Positions 45,181 to 53,761 of a stretch of DNA of 64,000 nt are shown in pieces. The notes under the pieces were generated by a model that saw only the letters and a list, made by a program, of their open reading frames with translations, was not told the DNA's origin and did not search any database. The stretch is from Sphingobacterium nematocida. Its GTDB lineage: Bacteria > Bacteroidota > Bacteroidia > Sphingobacteriales > Sphingobacteriaceae. Numbering within the stretch: the first letter of the stretch is position 1; each line of letters begins with the position of its first letter. The translations under genes were made by a program, and so were the position numbers. Location: positions 372,001 to 436,000 of the forward strand of contig NZ_FUZF01000003.1 in the NCBI RefSeq assembly GCF_900168125.1. The letters run 5' to 3'.

Positions 45181-48120
45181 TTAATATCCAAATATCTCTT
45201 CTAACGATAGCTTTCTAACTTTACCCAGACCATTTAGATCTTCGGTTTTGAGACCTGACTCGTCAGCTACTATACAATAAATATAAGGTTTCTTACTAAA
45301 CTCTTTGGCATGAAAAGCTTTGACATCGCTAAACGTTAGCGCCGGAATCTTTTCATATACCGTCTTACGGATATCAGTTTGATTTCCCAGTCGTTCGGCC
45401 GCAAGGTAACTATTCAGAATGCCCGTATTAGTAACACGCTCGCTCGCTATAGATTTCATCAAACTCAGCTTTGCCGTTTCAAAAGATTTCGAAGACTCTG
45501 GTAATACGTCAATCAGTTCATTCATTCCTGAAATAGCATCCATAAACTTATCGGACTGTGTACCGATATAAGCCCCAACGGTATAGTGATTTTCCTTTTT
45601 ATAAGGAGGAGCATAAAATGCGTAAGTCGAATAAGCTAAAGCCTTAGACTCCCGGATGGTCTGGAACACAATACTTCCCATTCCCCCACCAAAGTAGGCA
45701 TTAAATAGAGATACCGTAGGTGTCAAAGCTACATTATAGCTATCTGAGTTCCTGAACCAAAAAATTTCAGCTTGCTTCATCTTATAGTTCGAAACTAAGA
45801 CTTGATTTTCGGTTGTAGGTAATTCCTTAAAAGATGTTCCTGTAGGAATCGCCAAAAATGTACCTGCATCGCCTTTGAGCGCAGGCAGTGCGGCTGTCAT
45901 CTGAGCAATTTTCTTTGGCCCGAAATAAAGTACAGTATGTTTTGTCTTAGCTAGATCGTGTAGTACCTGAACCAAATCCGCAGCTTTTAATTGGTCAAGT
46001 TCGGTATCGGTAAACGTATAATTGAATGGATTTTTTGAACCATATTTTGCATAGGCCTTGAGTCCGTCCATAATAGCACCTTTATTTTCTTTTGCATTAA
46101 TACGCGATTTTTTCAAGCGTGCAATATATGCGTCAAATGCGGCTTGATCAGCTACGCAGTTCTTAAGAAGATCCTGAATTAACTGCACAGAAGGTCCAAA
46201 ATTACGATCGAGTCCCGCTATAGATACCGTTGTCTCTTCATTACCGGCAGAAACCGAAAAATCAGTCGCTAATTTGTAAAAATCCTTACTGAATTGTTCG
46301 CTGCTTTTTTCTTTAGTTCCTAAAAACTCCAAATAACCTGCAGCCAATCCTAGTAATCTATTGTTCCATTTTCCCAGCGGGAAGCGATACACCAAACTAA
46401 ATAATTCATTATCGTTATTCGCTACGGCCAATACTTCTACCCCATTACTGGAAGACTTCTGAATGTCTTTATTATAATCCAACCACACCGGTTTAATCTC
46501 TTCTTCAGGCATTGCATTTACCTTAGTCAAGAATGCAGATTGTGCTTCACGGTTCACCGTCACAGGAGTGATCTCTGGCTTAATCACTTTAACAACATTT
46601 TCGTCTACCCCTTGACGTTTATAGATGGCTACATAATTTTGATCATTCAAATACTTATTTGCAAAATCAACAATATCTTTCTTGGTTACTGTAGCCAACC
46701 AATCGGTATTGCGTAGTTCATTAGCCCAATCCAACTCCGAGGTAAATGCCCCCATTAATTCTTCTGCACGATCTTGATAGCTTTCATTTCGAGCAATCTG
46801 TGCTTTTCGCTCATTATTTACGATAGAAGTAATCAGGTCCTCAGAAAATTCGCCCTTACGTAACTTAGCAAGTTCGGCGAGTAATAGTTCTTTTACTTGA
46901 TCCAAAGATTGTCCCTGCGAAGGATTTCCTTGCAGAATCAACATGGAATAATCTTTTAGGATATAAGGGAATGCCCCTGCTCCTAGTAACTTTTGGGATT
47001 TTACTAAATCCAAATCAATCAAGCCAGCGGATCCGTTCGTAAGGATACTCCCCAAAAGGTTCAACATTTGCGCATCCTTGCTAGCAGCACCTGGAAATCT
47101 GAATCCTAAGAATAAAAATTCGGAATTCGGGCCTTTCACCTCCTTTAAAATAGGACTGCTGATTGGTTTTTCTGGTTCAAAAGTATAGGGTGGCACTTCC
47201 TTAGCCTTCATGTAGGAGAAGGCGGCATCCACTTTTTTAATCATGACATTGGGATCAAAATCCCCAGACATGATTACTCCCATATTATTAGGCACGTAGT
47301 ACGTTTCAAAATAAGATCTTATTGCTTTTAAAGAAGGGTTCTTAAGATGTTCTACAGTACCAATAACAGTCTGTTGTCCGTAATTGTTGGTAGGGAAAAG
47401 TCCTTCAAACATCGCCTCGATAGCTTTACGGTTGTCCGTATCCAGACCAATATTTTTCTCCTCATACACAGCCTCTAGTTCTGTATGGAACAGGCGAAAA
47501 ACAGGACGCTTAAATCGTTCGGCCTGTACGGCAAGAAATTTATCAACAACATTATTAGGAATATCTTCGATATATACCGTCTGCTCAAAAGAAGTGAAGG
47601 CATTGGTCCCCTCAGCTCCCATATTACTCATGAGCTTATCATATTCATTTGCAATAGCATACTTCGCGGCCTCTCCGGATACAGCATCGATTTCTTTATA
47701 AATAGCCTTACGTTTCACCTCATCTTTTGTTGAGTTGTAAGATTCATATAGACCATCGATTTTATCCAGAAGTGGTTTTTCTTTAGCCCAGTCCAAAGAG
47801 CCATATTGCTCGGTTCCTTTAAACAAGAGGTGTTCTAGATAGTGCGCCAGGCCTGTGTGATCTTTTGGATCCGTCTTGCTACCGGCCTTGGTCGCTATAT
47901 ACGTCTGAATCCTTGGTTGCTTTTTGCTGGGACTCAGAATGACAGTCAATCCATTTTGGAGCTTATAAAATCTGGAATGCGTAGGGTCGTTCGAAACATA
48001 CTTATAAGCGTATCCACCTTCGGAAGCCTGTTTCCATTCGTAATTCGTTTGCTGAGCCTGCCCGTTACCTACAGAAACGAACAAAAATGCAAATACATAA
48101 AAAACTTTCGCTTTCTTCAT
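45181..48120 (-). CDS. M16 family zinc metallopeptidase (two-domain, pitrilysin-like)
   Basis: The 979-residue product starts at ATG 48120, giving a signal peptide (MKKAKVFYVFAFLFVSVGNGQAQ). An in-frame extension to 48216 would place 32 polar residues before it and is rejected. The catalytic HxxEH is HYLEH at residues 93-97 (GLAHYLEHLLFKGTEQYG). The third ligand region EAVYEEKNIGLD is about 80 residues later. The second half repeats the fold without the motif, as in single-chain pitrilysins. It is a periplasmic or surface peptidase degrading medium-sized peptides. Confidence 0.93.
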   Translation of the reverse strand: MKKAKVFYVFAFLFVSVGNGQAQQTNYEWKQASEGGYAYKYVSNDPTHSRFYKLQNGLTVILSPSKKQPRIQTYIATKAGSKTDPKDHTGLAHYLEHLLFKGTEQYGSLDWAKEKPLLDKIDGLYESYNSTKDEVKRKAIYKEIDAVSGEAAKYAIANEYDKLMSNMGAEGTNAFTSFEQTVYIEDIPNNVVDKFLAVQAERFKRPVFRLFHTELEAVYEEKNIGLDTDNRKAIEAMFEGLFPTNNYGQQTVIGTVEHLKNPSLKAIRSYFETYYVPNNMGVIMSGDFDPNVMIKKVDAAFSYMKAKEVPPYTFEPEKPISSPILKEVKGPNSEFLFLGFRFPGAASKDAQMLNLLGSILTNGSAGLIDLDLVKSQKLLGAGAFPYILKDYSMLILQGNPSQGQSLDQVKELLLAELAKLRKGEFSEDLITSIVNNERKAQIARNESYQDRAEELMGAFTSELDWANELRNTDWLATVTKKDIVDFANKYLNDQNYVAIYKRQGVDENVVKVIKPEITPVTVNREAQSAFLTKVNAMPEEEIKPVWLDYNKDIQKSSSNGVEVLAVANNDNELFSLVYRFPLGKWNNRLLGLAAGYLEFLGTKEKSSEQFSKDFYKLATDFSVSAGNEETTVSIAGLDRNFGPSVQLIQDLLKNCVADQAAFDAYIARLKKSRINAKENKGAIMDGLKAYAKYGSKNPFNYTFTDTELDQLKAADLVQVLHDLAKTKHTVLYFGPKKIAQMTAALPALKGDAGTFLAIPTGTSFKELPTTENQVLVSNYKMKQAEIFWFRNSDSYNVALTPTVSLFNAYFGGGMGSIVFQTIRESKALAYSTYAFYAPPYKKENHYTVGAYIGTQSDKFMDAISGMNELIDVLPESSKSFETAKLSLMKSIASERVTNTGILNSYLAAERLGNQTDIRKTVYEKIPALTFSDVKAFHAKEFSKKPYIYCIVADESGLKTEDLNGLGKVRKLSLEEIFGY

Positions 48121-48596
48121 CTTGTACTTAACTGAGTTTACATACGCTAAATCGGCCTTAGAGGGGATTTGCGGGTTAATATCAAATTTAGGCTTAATAT
48201 CAATTACTTCAGTCACGATGTTGATTTTTCGTAAAATTTTCGGCCATACTCTTTTATCACAAAAAAAACTCCGAAAAAATAAATTAAAATCGTGAAAAAC
48301 GGCAACATCTTCAGAAAATGATACTGATCACCAAGGCTCGCATCTATTTCTTAAAGATTAATATCAAAGTCGGGATAAAGTCGTGGCAAAGCCAATTATA
48401 AAAGAGGATTTTTAGTGGTTAACCAGAGGGTTTATAGAGGGTTCATAGAGGTAAACCACTAGAAATACTCTAGATAAACTCTATTATATTTCTGTATTAT
48501 CAGAATAACCTATATATTTAGTAATAATTAATTATAAACTAGTACAGAACATGTATCGAACCCACACAGCATTCGATACTCCTAAATTCAAAAATT
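48121..48596. other. Intergenic region with tandem 11-mers and hairpins
   Basis: This gap between divergent M16 and DUF6266 genes holds an 11-bp near-tandem repeat framed by inverted arms (48413-48461, listed separately). It also has a candidate -7 box TATATTTA (48513-48520, +) and a hairpin GTATCGAA-N11-TTCGATAC (48553-48579). The hairpin ends 17 bases before the DUF6266 ATG and would be the main feature of its roughly 70-base leader. Confidence 0.5.
48413..48461. repeat. Three 11-bp direct repeats inside a 12-bp inverted repeat
   Basis: AGAGGGTTTAT, AGAGGGTTCAT and AGAGGTAAACC follow each other without gaps (48425-48457). They are framed by TAGTGGTTAACC (48413-48424) and GGTAAACCACTA (48450-48461), which pair at 11 of 12 positions. 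It looks like a multi-site binding region or a structured DNA element. Confidence 0.5.
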
Positions 48597-49232
48597 ATGG
48601 CAATACTGAAAGGTGGCATCAACGGCCCGTTCTCGGGAAAAGTAGGAAGTGTGGTAGGCTATGAGCTGAATGGCCAAGCAATTATAAGAGGGCTTCCAAA
48701 TGTAATAAAACGCCCTCCCTCTCCCTTAGCGTTAATCAACCGTAACCGGATGAAAGCCGTGTCTAAATTTCTATCACCTATCGTTCCGATCATCAACTTT
48801 GGTTACAAAAAAATAGCACCTCCCGGCAGTCGGATCGGTACCTTCCAAGCCGCACAGTCTTATCTCTTCAAACAGGCAATTGATTACGATCAAGATACCG
48901 TTCCGTATATCAATCCGGAAAAGGCATTAATCTTTAGAGGAGATCTCGATATGCCAATTGTCACTTCATTAAACCGGCACCAAGGCAAACTAACGATAAC
49001 ATGGGAGGCGGAGCCTTATCAATATGATAGACATTACAACGTACTACTAATGGCTTATGATATCGAAAATGAGGCTAGTCTTTATGAGGGCCGAGCTACC
49101 ATGAGCGCTGGCCAATTAGAATGGGAGCTACCTGAACATTTTGAGAAAATAAACCAATTGCATGTCTATATGGGGCTACACGATCTATTCACTGGAGAAA
49201 TGTCTGATTCGGTGTATGCTGGCTGTGTCTAG
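48597..49232 (+). CDS. DUF6266 family protein
   Basis: This 211-residue protein has no signal peptide. The N terminus MAILKGGINGPFSGKVGSVVGY, with IIRGLP and RNRMKAVSKFLSP after it, is the DUF6266 signature common in Sphingobacteriaceae. The N-terminal Gly-rich part resembles structural phage-type or surface proteins. The second half is a beta-rich domain. The function is unknown. The gene is isolated with a structured leader, and has the 11-mer repeat array upstream. I see no neighbouring phage genes. Confidence 0.8.
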   Translation: MAILKGGINGPFSGKVGSVVGYELNGQAIIRGLPNVIKRPPSPLALINRNRMKAVSKFLSPIVPIINFGYKKIAPPGSRIGTFQAAQSYLFKQAIDYDQDTVPYINPEKALIFRGDLDMPIVTSLNRHQGKLTITWEAEPYQYDRHYNVLLMAYDIENEASLYEGRATMSAGQLEWELPEHFEKINQLHVYMGLHDLFTGEMSDSVYAGCV

Positions 49233-49307
49233 TACCGTCTTTTTAAAATCGTTTAAATAGCATCAAGATGTATGTTATATACATCTTGATGCCTTCTGTT
49301 CCTAACC

Positions 49308-50789
49308 TCATTGCTTATCAAATTGATACCAGTTTATTTTCGTCGAGATACGCATAAGAATCGCAAGAATGATAAATATTCCTACTGTACCTACGATCAA
49401 CGAATAATCCCGGAGTTGCATCAAAACAAATATAAATCCATAAAACAGCCCAAGGATCCCCATAAATAATAAGGCTGTCCGATTATCTTTGGTTATCATC
49501 TTTATAAATGATGCTATCAATCCAATGGTCGCTACTGCAGCTAATAAGTAGGCTACATTGAATCCCATATGTTCGGATATGGCCAGCAACAACGAATAAA
49601 ATAGAACCATCGCTGCTCCGATAAGAATATACTGAATAAGATGAATACGTTGCTTCTTTATTATCTCGGTAAAGAAAAGCGATGCAAAAGTGAGTACAAT
49701 CACTAAGATCCCGTATTTGGCAACGCGAGTTGTTTTTTGATAATTATTTACCTCAGGTAGAAAATTAATCTGGACCATATCCATATCGGTAGCCGCCTCC
49801 ACGCTTGTACTGGCCACTTGCGCAGAAGCGTCAGTGGTTAAGCCATAGGAATCAAAATCAGCTTCAGCCAGAGACATCCCGGAGAATCGATATAGGCGGT
49901 CATTTCCACCTGCCCACTGTTGAGGGAGTTTTCTTCCAAAACTTGGAATGTTCCATTCCGCGTTAAAGCTCTTGTCCGAGACTTCCCGTGTCTCAGGAAG
50001 GTAAGCCCCATTAAAACTGGGGTTACCCCAGCTTCCTTTTGTTTTGATAACGGTATGATTGGCTAAAGGTAAAAAGTTGATCGATTTGGAGCCTCTCAAT
50101 TTGACTTTAATCTGGAAGTCGAGCTTAGAATCTTCGATTTTTTGTAATGGTAAGCCTGCAGTCAGATTATTGTTAAACAAATCAAAATTGCGGACATTAA
50201 TAGCGAGTGGTAACTTCTGTCCGTTCCATTCCAGCTCGGGATTTGAAGATAGTCCTTTCACATCTTGAATACCAAATACCAATTGTGCCTCGGCCCATTT
50301 TACCTTTTCTACAGATACAGGAAGCTGCTTCGTGTCGAAACCTTCAAAGCTTCCTTTTAAAACCACTTCGGAATTATAAACTACCGATTGATAAATACCT
50401 CGTTTCAGGCTTTCCGGCTTTATATCTGTCTGCACCTCGGTGTTGCGTGGCAACAAAAAGATCCAATCTTGTTCTATCCCTTGAACCACATAATCTTTCC
50501 CTTTACTATCTTTTTTGACAACCTCGCTCACAAAATCATAAGGTACTGCCAGTATTGGACTCACTACAACTTGATCTCTTCCCCACTTTGCTGCAATCTC
50601 TGCGGAAACCTGCTGTTCCCTATTCTTCCGCTCGCTTACCAAATCATCTATCAATGACATTGGGATCATCATAATTAAAACTAAAATAAAAATGACGAAT
50701 AGTTTCAAGATAATCGAATTGCTAATACGCTCGAAGATTGTCATACTTGAACTCGGCAGTTGTGGAGGTTTTGGACTTTCATTTTCCAT
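49308..50789 (-). CDS. creD: Cell envelope integrity protein CreD
   Basis: This 493-residue inner-membrane protein has one N-terminal helix (about 28-50), a large periplasmic domain (about 55-345) and five or six C-terminal helices (about 350-490). The blocks VSPILAVPYDF and FLPLANHTVIKTKGSWGNPSFNGAYLP are CreD-typical. In E. coli CreD belongs to the CreBC regulon and affects envelope stability and colicin tolerance. No creBC genes are nearby. A winged-helix regulator lies directly upstream, and its likely operator precedes creD. Confidence 0.93.
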   Translation of the reverse strand: MENESPKPPQLPSSSMTIFERISNSIILKLFVIFILVLIMMIPMSLIDDLVSERKNREQQVSAEIAAKWGRDQVVVSPILAVPYDFVSEVVKKDSKGKDYVVQGIEQDWIFLLPRNTEVQTDIKPESLKRGIYQSVVYNSEVVLKGSFEGFDTKQLPVSVEKVKWAEAQLVFGIQDVKGLSSNPELEWNGQKLPLAINVRNFDLFNNNLTAGLPLQKIEDSKLDFQIKVKLRGSKSINFLPLANHTVIKTKGSWGNPSFNGAYLPETREVSDKSFNAEWNIPSFGRKLPQQWAGGNDRLYRFSGMSLAEADFDSYGLTTDASAQVASTSVEAATDMDMVQINFLPEVNNYQKTTRVAKYGILVIVLTFASLFFTEIIKKQRIHLIQYILIGAAMVLFYSLLLAISEHMGFNVAYLLAAVATIGLIASFIKMITKDNRTALLFMGILGLFYGFIFVLMQLRDYSLIVGTVGIFIILAILMRISTKINWYQFDKQ

Positions 50790-50883
50790 GATTATTATTA
50801 TTTAAAGGTGATTAATTAAATATTCTATTTATACTATTTTCAATTTTATCTCCGTGTGGAATCCTTAATAAATATAAAGTACT

Positions 50884-50900
50884 TTGACTTTCAAAGTTGA
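50884..50900. promoter_or_regulatory. 17-bp operator upstream of creD
   Basis: ACTTTGA-CTT-TCAAAGT starting within 50881-50897 is a perfect inverted repeat with a 3-base spacer. It sits between the regulator stop (50914) and creD. The same motif, with one mismatch, precedes the regulator operon (51836-51854). Its position suggests control of creD by the winged-helix protein. Confidence 0.6.
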
Positions 50901-50913
50901 GGGGCAAAAAAAT

Positions 50914-51213
50914 TTAATACTGCTGCTTTATCAAGTTTTCCAATGCTGTTAAATGATTTTCGAAAGCCTTTTGCCCTTTGTCAGTCCTAATATATTTTGT
51001 ATTTGGCTTTCTATCCACGAAGCTTTTCTCTACGGTCAAATAACCTTCTTTCTCTAAACTTTTTAAATTGGACGCTAGATTCCCATCGGTAACCTGAAGC
51101 AACTCTTTCAAGGAATTGAAATCATAGTGCTCATTAGCGACCAATACCCCCATAATCTGCAGGCGAACTCGATTCTCCAGCACCTTATCATATAGCGTTA
51201 AATCCAAACTCAC
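50914..51213 (-). CDS. Winged-helix transcriptional regulator (MarR/HTH_27-like)
   Basis: This 99-residue DNA-binding protein begins at GTG 51213. Its start overlaps the stop of the upstream gene as GTGA, a sign of translational coupling. A longer in-frame ORF to 51348 only reads antisense-like hydrophobic residues from the neighbour and is rejected. The domain spans VLENRVRLQIMGVL, the recognition-helix part VTDGNLASNLKSLEKEGY and the wing FVDRKPNTKYIRTDKG. It probably represses both its own operon and creD through the ACTTTGA-N3-TCAAAGT sites. Confidence 0.88.
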   Translation of the reverse strand: MSLDLTLYDKVLENRVRLQIMGVLVANEHYDFNSLKELLQVTDGNLASNLKSLEKEGYLTVEKSFVDRKPNTKYIRTDKGQKAFENHLTALENLIKQQY

Positions 51214-51830
51214 TTTTCGTAACGTTGATGTACAATAATTCCGTAAATAATATGCAGCACACCAAAACCGATGGACCAAAACCACAAACCATAACCAGGA
51301 AAACACAATGCTAATAATCCCAGCAAGATATCCATTACACCTAACCATCTGGCCTCTTTGAACGTAAACGTACTCGCTGCACTTAACGACAAACCATAAA
51401 AAATCAGTAAAGTAGATGCTATCATGCCGTACTCTCCTTTATACACTAGTATAATAGACAATATCCCCCCTGTTAACAAAGGTACTGCCATCGCACCCAA
51501 TAAGGCTTTGCTCGTAGCATTCCATATCGTTTGTTTATTCTTCTTCGCTTTATGCCTAGCCATTAAAACTCCAGTCACAATAGAACAGAACAAAACCAAT
51601 GCAGCGATAAGGATCAACTTATTGATAATACCATAATCCGTTATGTAATTGTCTCGATACCTAAAGTCACTACGAAATCCATAAACGGTAATATACCCAA
51701 AGAAAGAACCTAATAACGCGTAGCTTCCGATAAGAATACCGGAAAGACCACTTATAGACATAAATTTGGACGATCGCTCCATTAATGAGCGGATCTGTCC
51801 TATTTCCTTAATTATATCTTGATGACTCAT
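51210..51830 (-). CDS. Hypothetical multi-pass membrane protein of the CreD cluster
   Basis: This 206-residue protein has a short cytosolic N-terminal helix (SHQDIIKEIGQIRSLMERS) and about six membrane helices in the rest. No catalytic or transport motif is recognised. It is the first gene of the cluster, coupled to the winged-helix regulator by a 4-base overlap and followed by creD. A membrane protein, this regulator type and CreD recur together in Bacteroidota. It may sense or modulate an envelope signal for the regulator, which is an inference from context. Confidence 0.75.
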   Translation of the reverse strand: MSHQDIIKEIGQIRSLMERSSKFMSISGLSGILIGSYALLGSFFGYITVYGFRSDFRYRDNYITDYGIINKLILIAALVLFCSIVTGVLMARHKAKKNKQTIWNATSKALLGAMAVPLLTGGILSIILVYKGEYGMIASTLLIFYGLSLSAASTFTFKEARWLGVMDILLGLLALCFPGYGLWFWSIGFGVLHIIYGIIVHQRYEK

Positions 51831-51835
51831 AAAAG

Positions 51836-51854
51836 TACTTTGATATCCAAAGTA
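51836..51854. promoter_or_regulatory. Operator and promoter upstream of the membrane protein/regulator operon
   Basis: ACTTTGA-TAT-CCAAAGT lies 6-8 bases before the ATG at 51830, with one mismatch from a perfect inverted repeat. On the minus strand the same bases contain TTACTTTG, close to the -7 consensus. A bound regulator would therefore cover the promoter. The leader would be very short. Confidence 0.6.
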
Positions 51855-52172
51855 ACATAGAATATATCATTACCGCAAATATTTTTTCAAAAAAATCGGC
51901 ATCCTCAAACTAAGTCGCTCCTTTTATAGGTTCTAATACTTCCGTAAATAAGCTCCAGAACTCTTATAAATATGTACATCTTCCATCAATTGCCTCATAT
52001 TTCTCTTATTTCCCTAGCAAATCAATTTTTCACTTCATTTTTTTTAAAAAAAATCAAACTGAATACTAGGTTGTTATCTAAAATATGTGTGGTTTAGACC
52101 TTTTTTTTCTAAAAAAGGCTTGACAAATATCGTTTTGAGTTCTATCTTTGTAGCACAAAAGAAATCCTAACT
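51855..52172. other. AT-rich gap holding the tRNA-Leu promoter
   Basis: Apart from the operator on its left and the tRNA-Leu promoter on its right (52120-52150), I see no gene in this stretch. A short inverted repeat CCTTTTTT/AAAAAAGG lies at about 52099-52118, just upstream of the promoter. Confidence 0.5.
52120..52150 (+). promoter_or_regulatory. Promoter of tRNA-Leu
   Basis: TTG (52120-52122) is followed after 20 bases by TATCTTTG (52143-52150), an exact TAnnTTTG. This is the best-formed promoter in the window. Initiation near 52157 gives a 5' leader of about 16 bases. Confidence 0.8.
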
Positions 52173-52254
52173 GCGGAAGTGGCGTAATTGGTAGCCGCAC
52201 CAGACTTAGGATCTGGCGCCGCAAGGCGTGGGGGTTCGAGTCCCTTCTTCCGCA
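52173..52254 (+). tRNA. tRNA-Leu (TAG)
   Basis: The acceptor GCGGAAG pairs with CTTCCGC. The anticodon stem CCAGA/TCTGG encloses CTTAGGA, giving anticodon TAG. A long variable arm (CGCCGCAAGGCG) marks a class II tRNA. The T loop is TTCGAGT. CCA is not encoded. The well-formed promoter and terminator make it a single-gene unit. Confidence 0.97.
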
Positions 52255-52260
52255 CTTGAT

Positions 52261-52290
52261 ATCCTCCCGACCAAAAGACATCGGGAGGAT
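52261..52290 (+). terminator. Terminator after tRNA-Leu
   Basis: The 10-bp stem ATCCTCCCGA/TCGGGAGGAT has a 10-base loop and eight T. It lies just before the trigger factor gene. Confidence 0.9.
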
Positions 52291-52326
52291 TTTTTTTATA
52301 ATGCGAAAATAACGCTTAAGAAAAGT

Positions 52327-53667
52327 ATGAACATTTCACATCAGAAAATCGATGACATCAGCGCTAAAATTGCCGTTGATTTAGCACCAGAAGATTATAA
52401 TCCAGCAGTCGACAAAGCGATTAAAGATCAAGCAAAAAAAGCAAAACTACCTGGTTTTCGTCCTGGATTGGTTCCTGTCGGTCACATTAGACGTACCTAC
52501 GGTAAGGCTATTTTGTTAGATGAGATAAATCGCGTTGTAAACGAAAAAATCTCCGCATATATCACAGAGGAAAAACTAGAAGTGTTAGGTCAACCTCTTC
52601 CTGTAGAAGGTGAAGATGACGCAAAATACAACTGGGACTTTAAAGACACGTTCAATTTCAACTACGAAATTGGTCTTGCCCCTATTTTCGACATTCCTTT
52701 CTCTGCAGAAACTGAGTTTACGGAGTATGATATTAAAGCTGACGAAGCGACTTTGTTAGAACGTACTAAAAACCTACGTCGTAGCTATGGTAAAATGACT
52801 AATCCAGAGGTATCGGAAGAAGGTGATGTATTGTACGCTACTTTAAAACAAGAAAAAGAAGAGGGTATTGAAAAAACTACTTCAATCCGTACAGATGTTA
52901 TTGAAGATGCTAAAATCAAGAAATCTCTGGTTGGCTTAAAGAAAGATGATACGGTAAAAATCGACATTAAAAAAGCTTTTAAAGTCGCTGATATTGCACG
53001 AATTTTAGGCATCACAGAAGAAGAAGCTGAAAACCTTGACGTTACTAAATTTGAACTTACTGTTCAGAACATCAACCGTCTTGAAGAAGCTGATTTGAAT
53101 CAAGAGTTCTTTGATAAATTGTTTCCTGCTGGAGAAGTTACTACAGAAGAGCAATTTAACGAGAAAGTTAAAGAAGAGGTAGAAAACTTATTCAAACAAA
53201 ATTCTGCACAAAAGCTACGTAATGATATGTACACTTTTGGTATGGATAAAGTTGAGGCTAAATTTCCTGAAGATTTCTTAAAAAGATGGTTACAGGCAAC
53301 AAACCCGAACCTATCTCCTGCAGAAATCGAAGAAGGTTTTGCTGACTTCTTGAACAACCTTAAATGGACAATCATCGAAAACCGTATCGTAACGGCTAAT
53401 AACCTTGAAGTTAAATACGATGAGGTTGTTGATCTAGCAAAAGAGCGTATCTATGGACAGATCAAGATGTACAACATCAACGAAGAGCCTACAGACGAAC
53501 AATTAGGTCAATTCGCAATGCAACTTCTATCTGACAGAGAGCAAGCAAACCGTTTGTTTGAAGAAGTGAAAGCGCTTAAGGTTTTTGATCACTTGAAAAC
53601 TACTGTTAAGACAAAATCTAAAAAAATCGATTACGATAAATTCGAAAAACTAGAAGAAAAATATTAA
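52327..53667 (+). CDS. tig: Trigger factor
   Basis: This ribosome-bound chaperone meets nascent chains at the exit tunnel. The 446-residue product starts at ATG 52327. A longer ORF beginning inside tRNA-Leu is not credible. The ribosome-docking signature LPGFRPGLVPVGHIRR is near residues 40-55. The central FKBP-like domain (about 150-240) is poorly conserved, as in other Bacteroidota, so prolyl isomerase activity is doubtful. The C-terminal helical arms are complete. It is monocistronic with its own terminator. Many codons look like those of highly expressed genes. Confidence 0.96.
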   Translation: MNISHQKIDDISAKIAVDLAPEDYNPAVDKAIKDQAKKAKLPGFRPGLVPVGHIRRTYGKAILLDEINRVVNEKISAYITEEKLEVLGQPLPVEGEDDAKYNWDFKDTFNFNYEIGLAPIFDIPFSAETEFTEYDIKADEATLLERTKNLRRSYGKMTNPEVSEEGDVLYATLKQEKEEGIEKTTSIRTDVIEDAKIKKSLVGLKKDDTVKIDIKKAFKVADIARILGITEEEAENLDVTKFELTVQNINRLEEADLNQEFFDKLFPAGEVTTEEQFNEKVKEEVENLFKQNSAQKLRNDMYTFGMDKVEAKFPEDFLKRWLQATNPNLSPAEIEEGFADFLNNLKWTIIENRIVTANNLEVKYDEVVDLAKERIYGQIKMYNINEEPTDEQLGQFAMQLLSDREQANRLFEEVKALKVFDHLKTTVKTKSKKIDYDKFEKLEEKY

Positions 53668-53681
53668 TCTTTAAATTATAG

Positions 53682-53717
53682 AAAAAGGGGTTAACAGAAA
53701 TATGTTAACCCCTTTTT
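53682..53717 (+). terminator. Terminator after tig
   Basis: The 15-bp stem AAAAAGGGGTTAACA with a 6-base loop is followed by a run of T. Confidence 0.92.
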
Positions 53718-53761
53718 TTTAAATTTAGCTTTATTTTTTTAACATTTTAAATCCGACAACA

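Noticed and set aside
48413-48461. Replication origin or plasmid iterons
   Set aside because: There is no initiator gene, no DnaA-box cluster and no AT-rich unwinding region arranged around the repeats.
50914-51348. 144-aa version of the winged-helix regulator
   Set aside because: The first 45 residues come from the overlapping membrane-protein gene read in another frame. The GTG at 51213 gives the family's normal N terminus and a coupled start.
52228-52326. N-terminal extension of trigger factor
   Set aside because: The frame runs back into tRNA-Leu and its terminator. The true N terminus MNISHQKIDDISAK begins at 52327.
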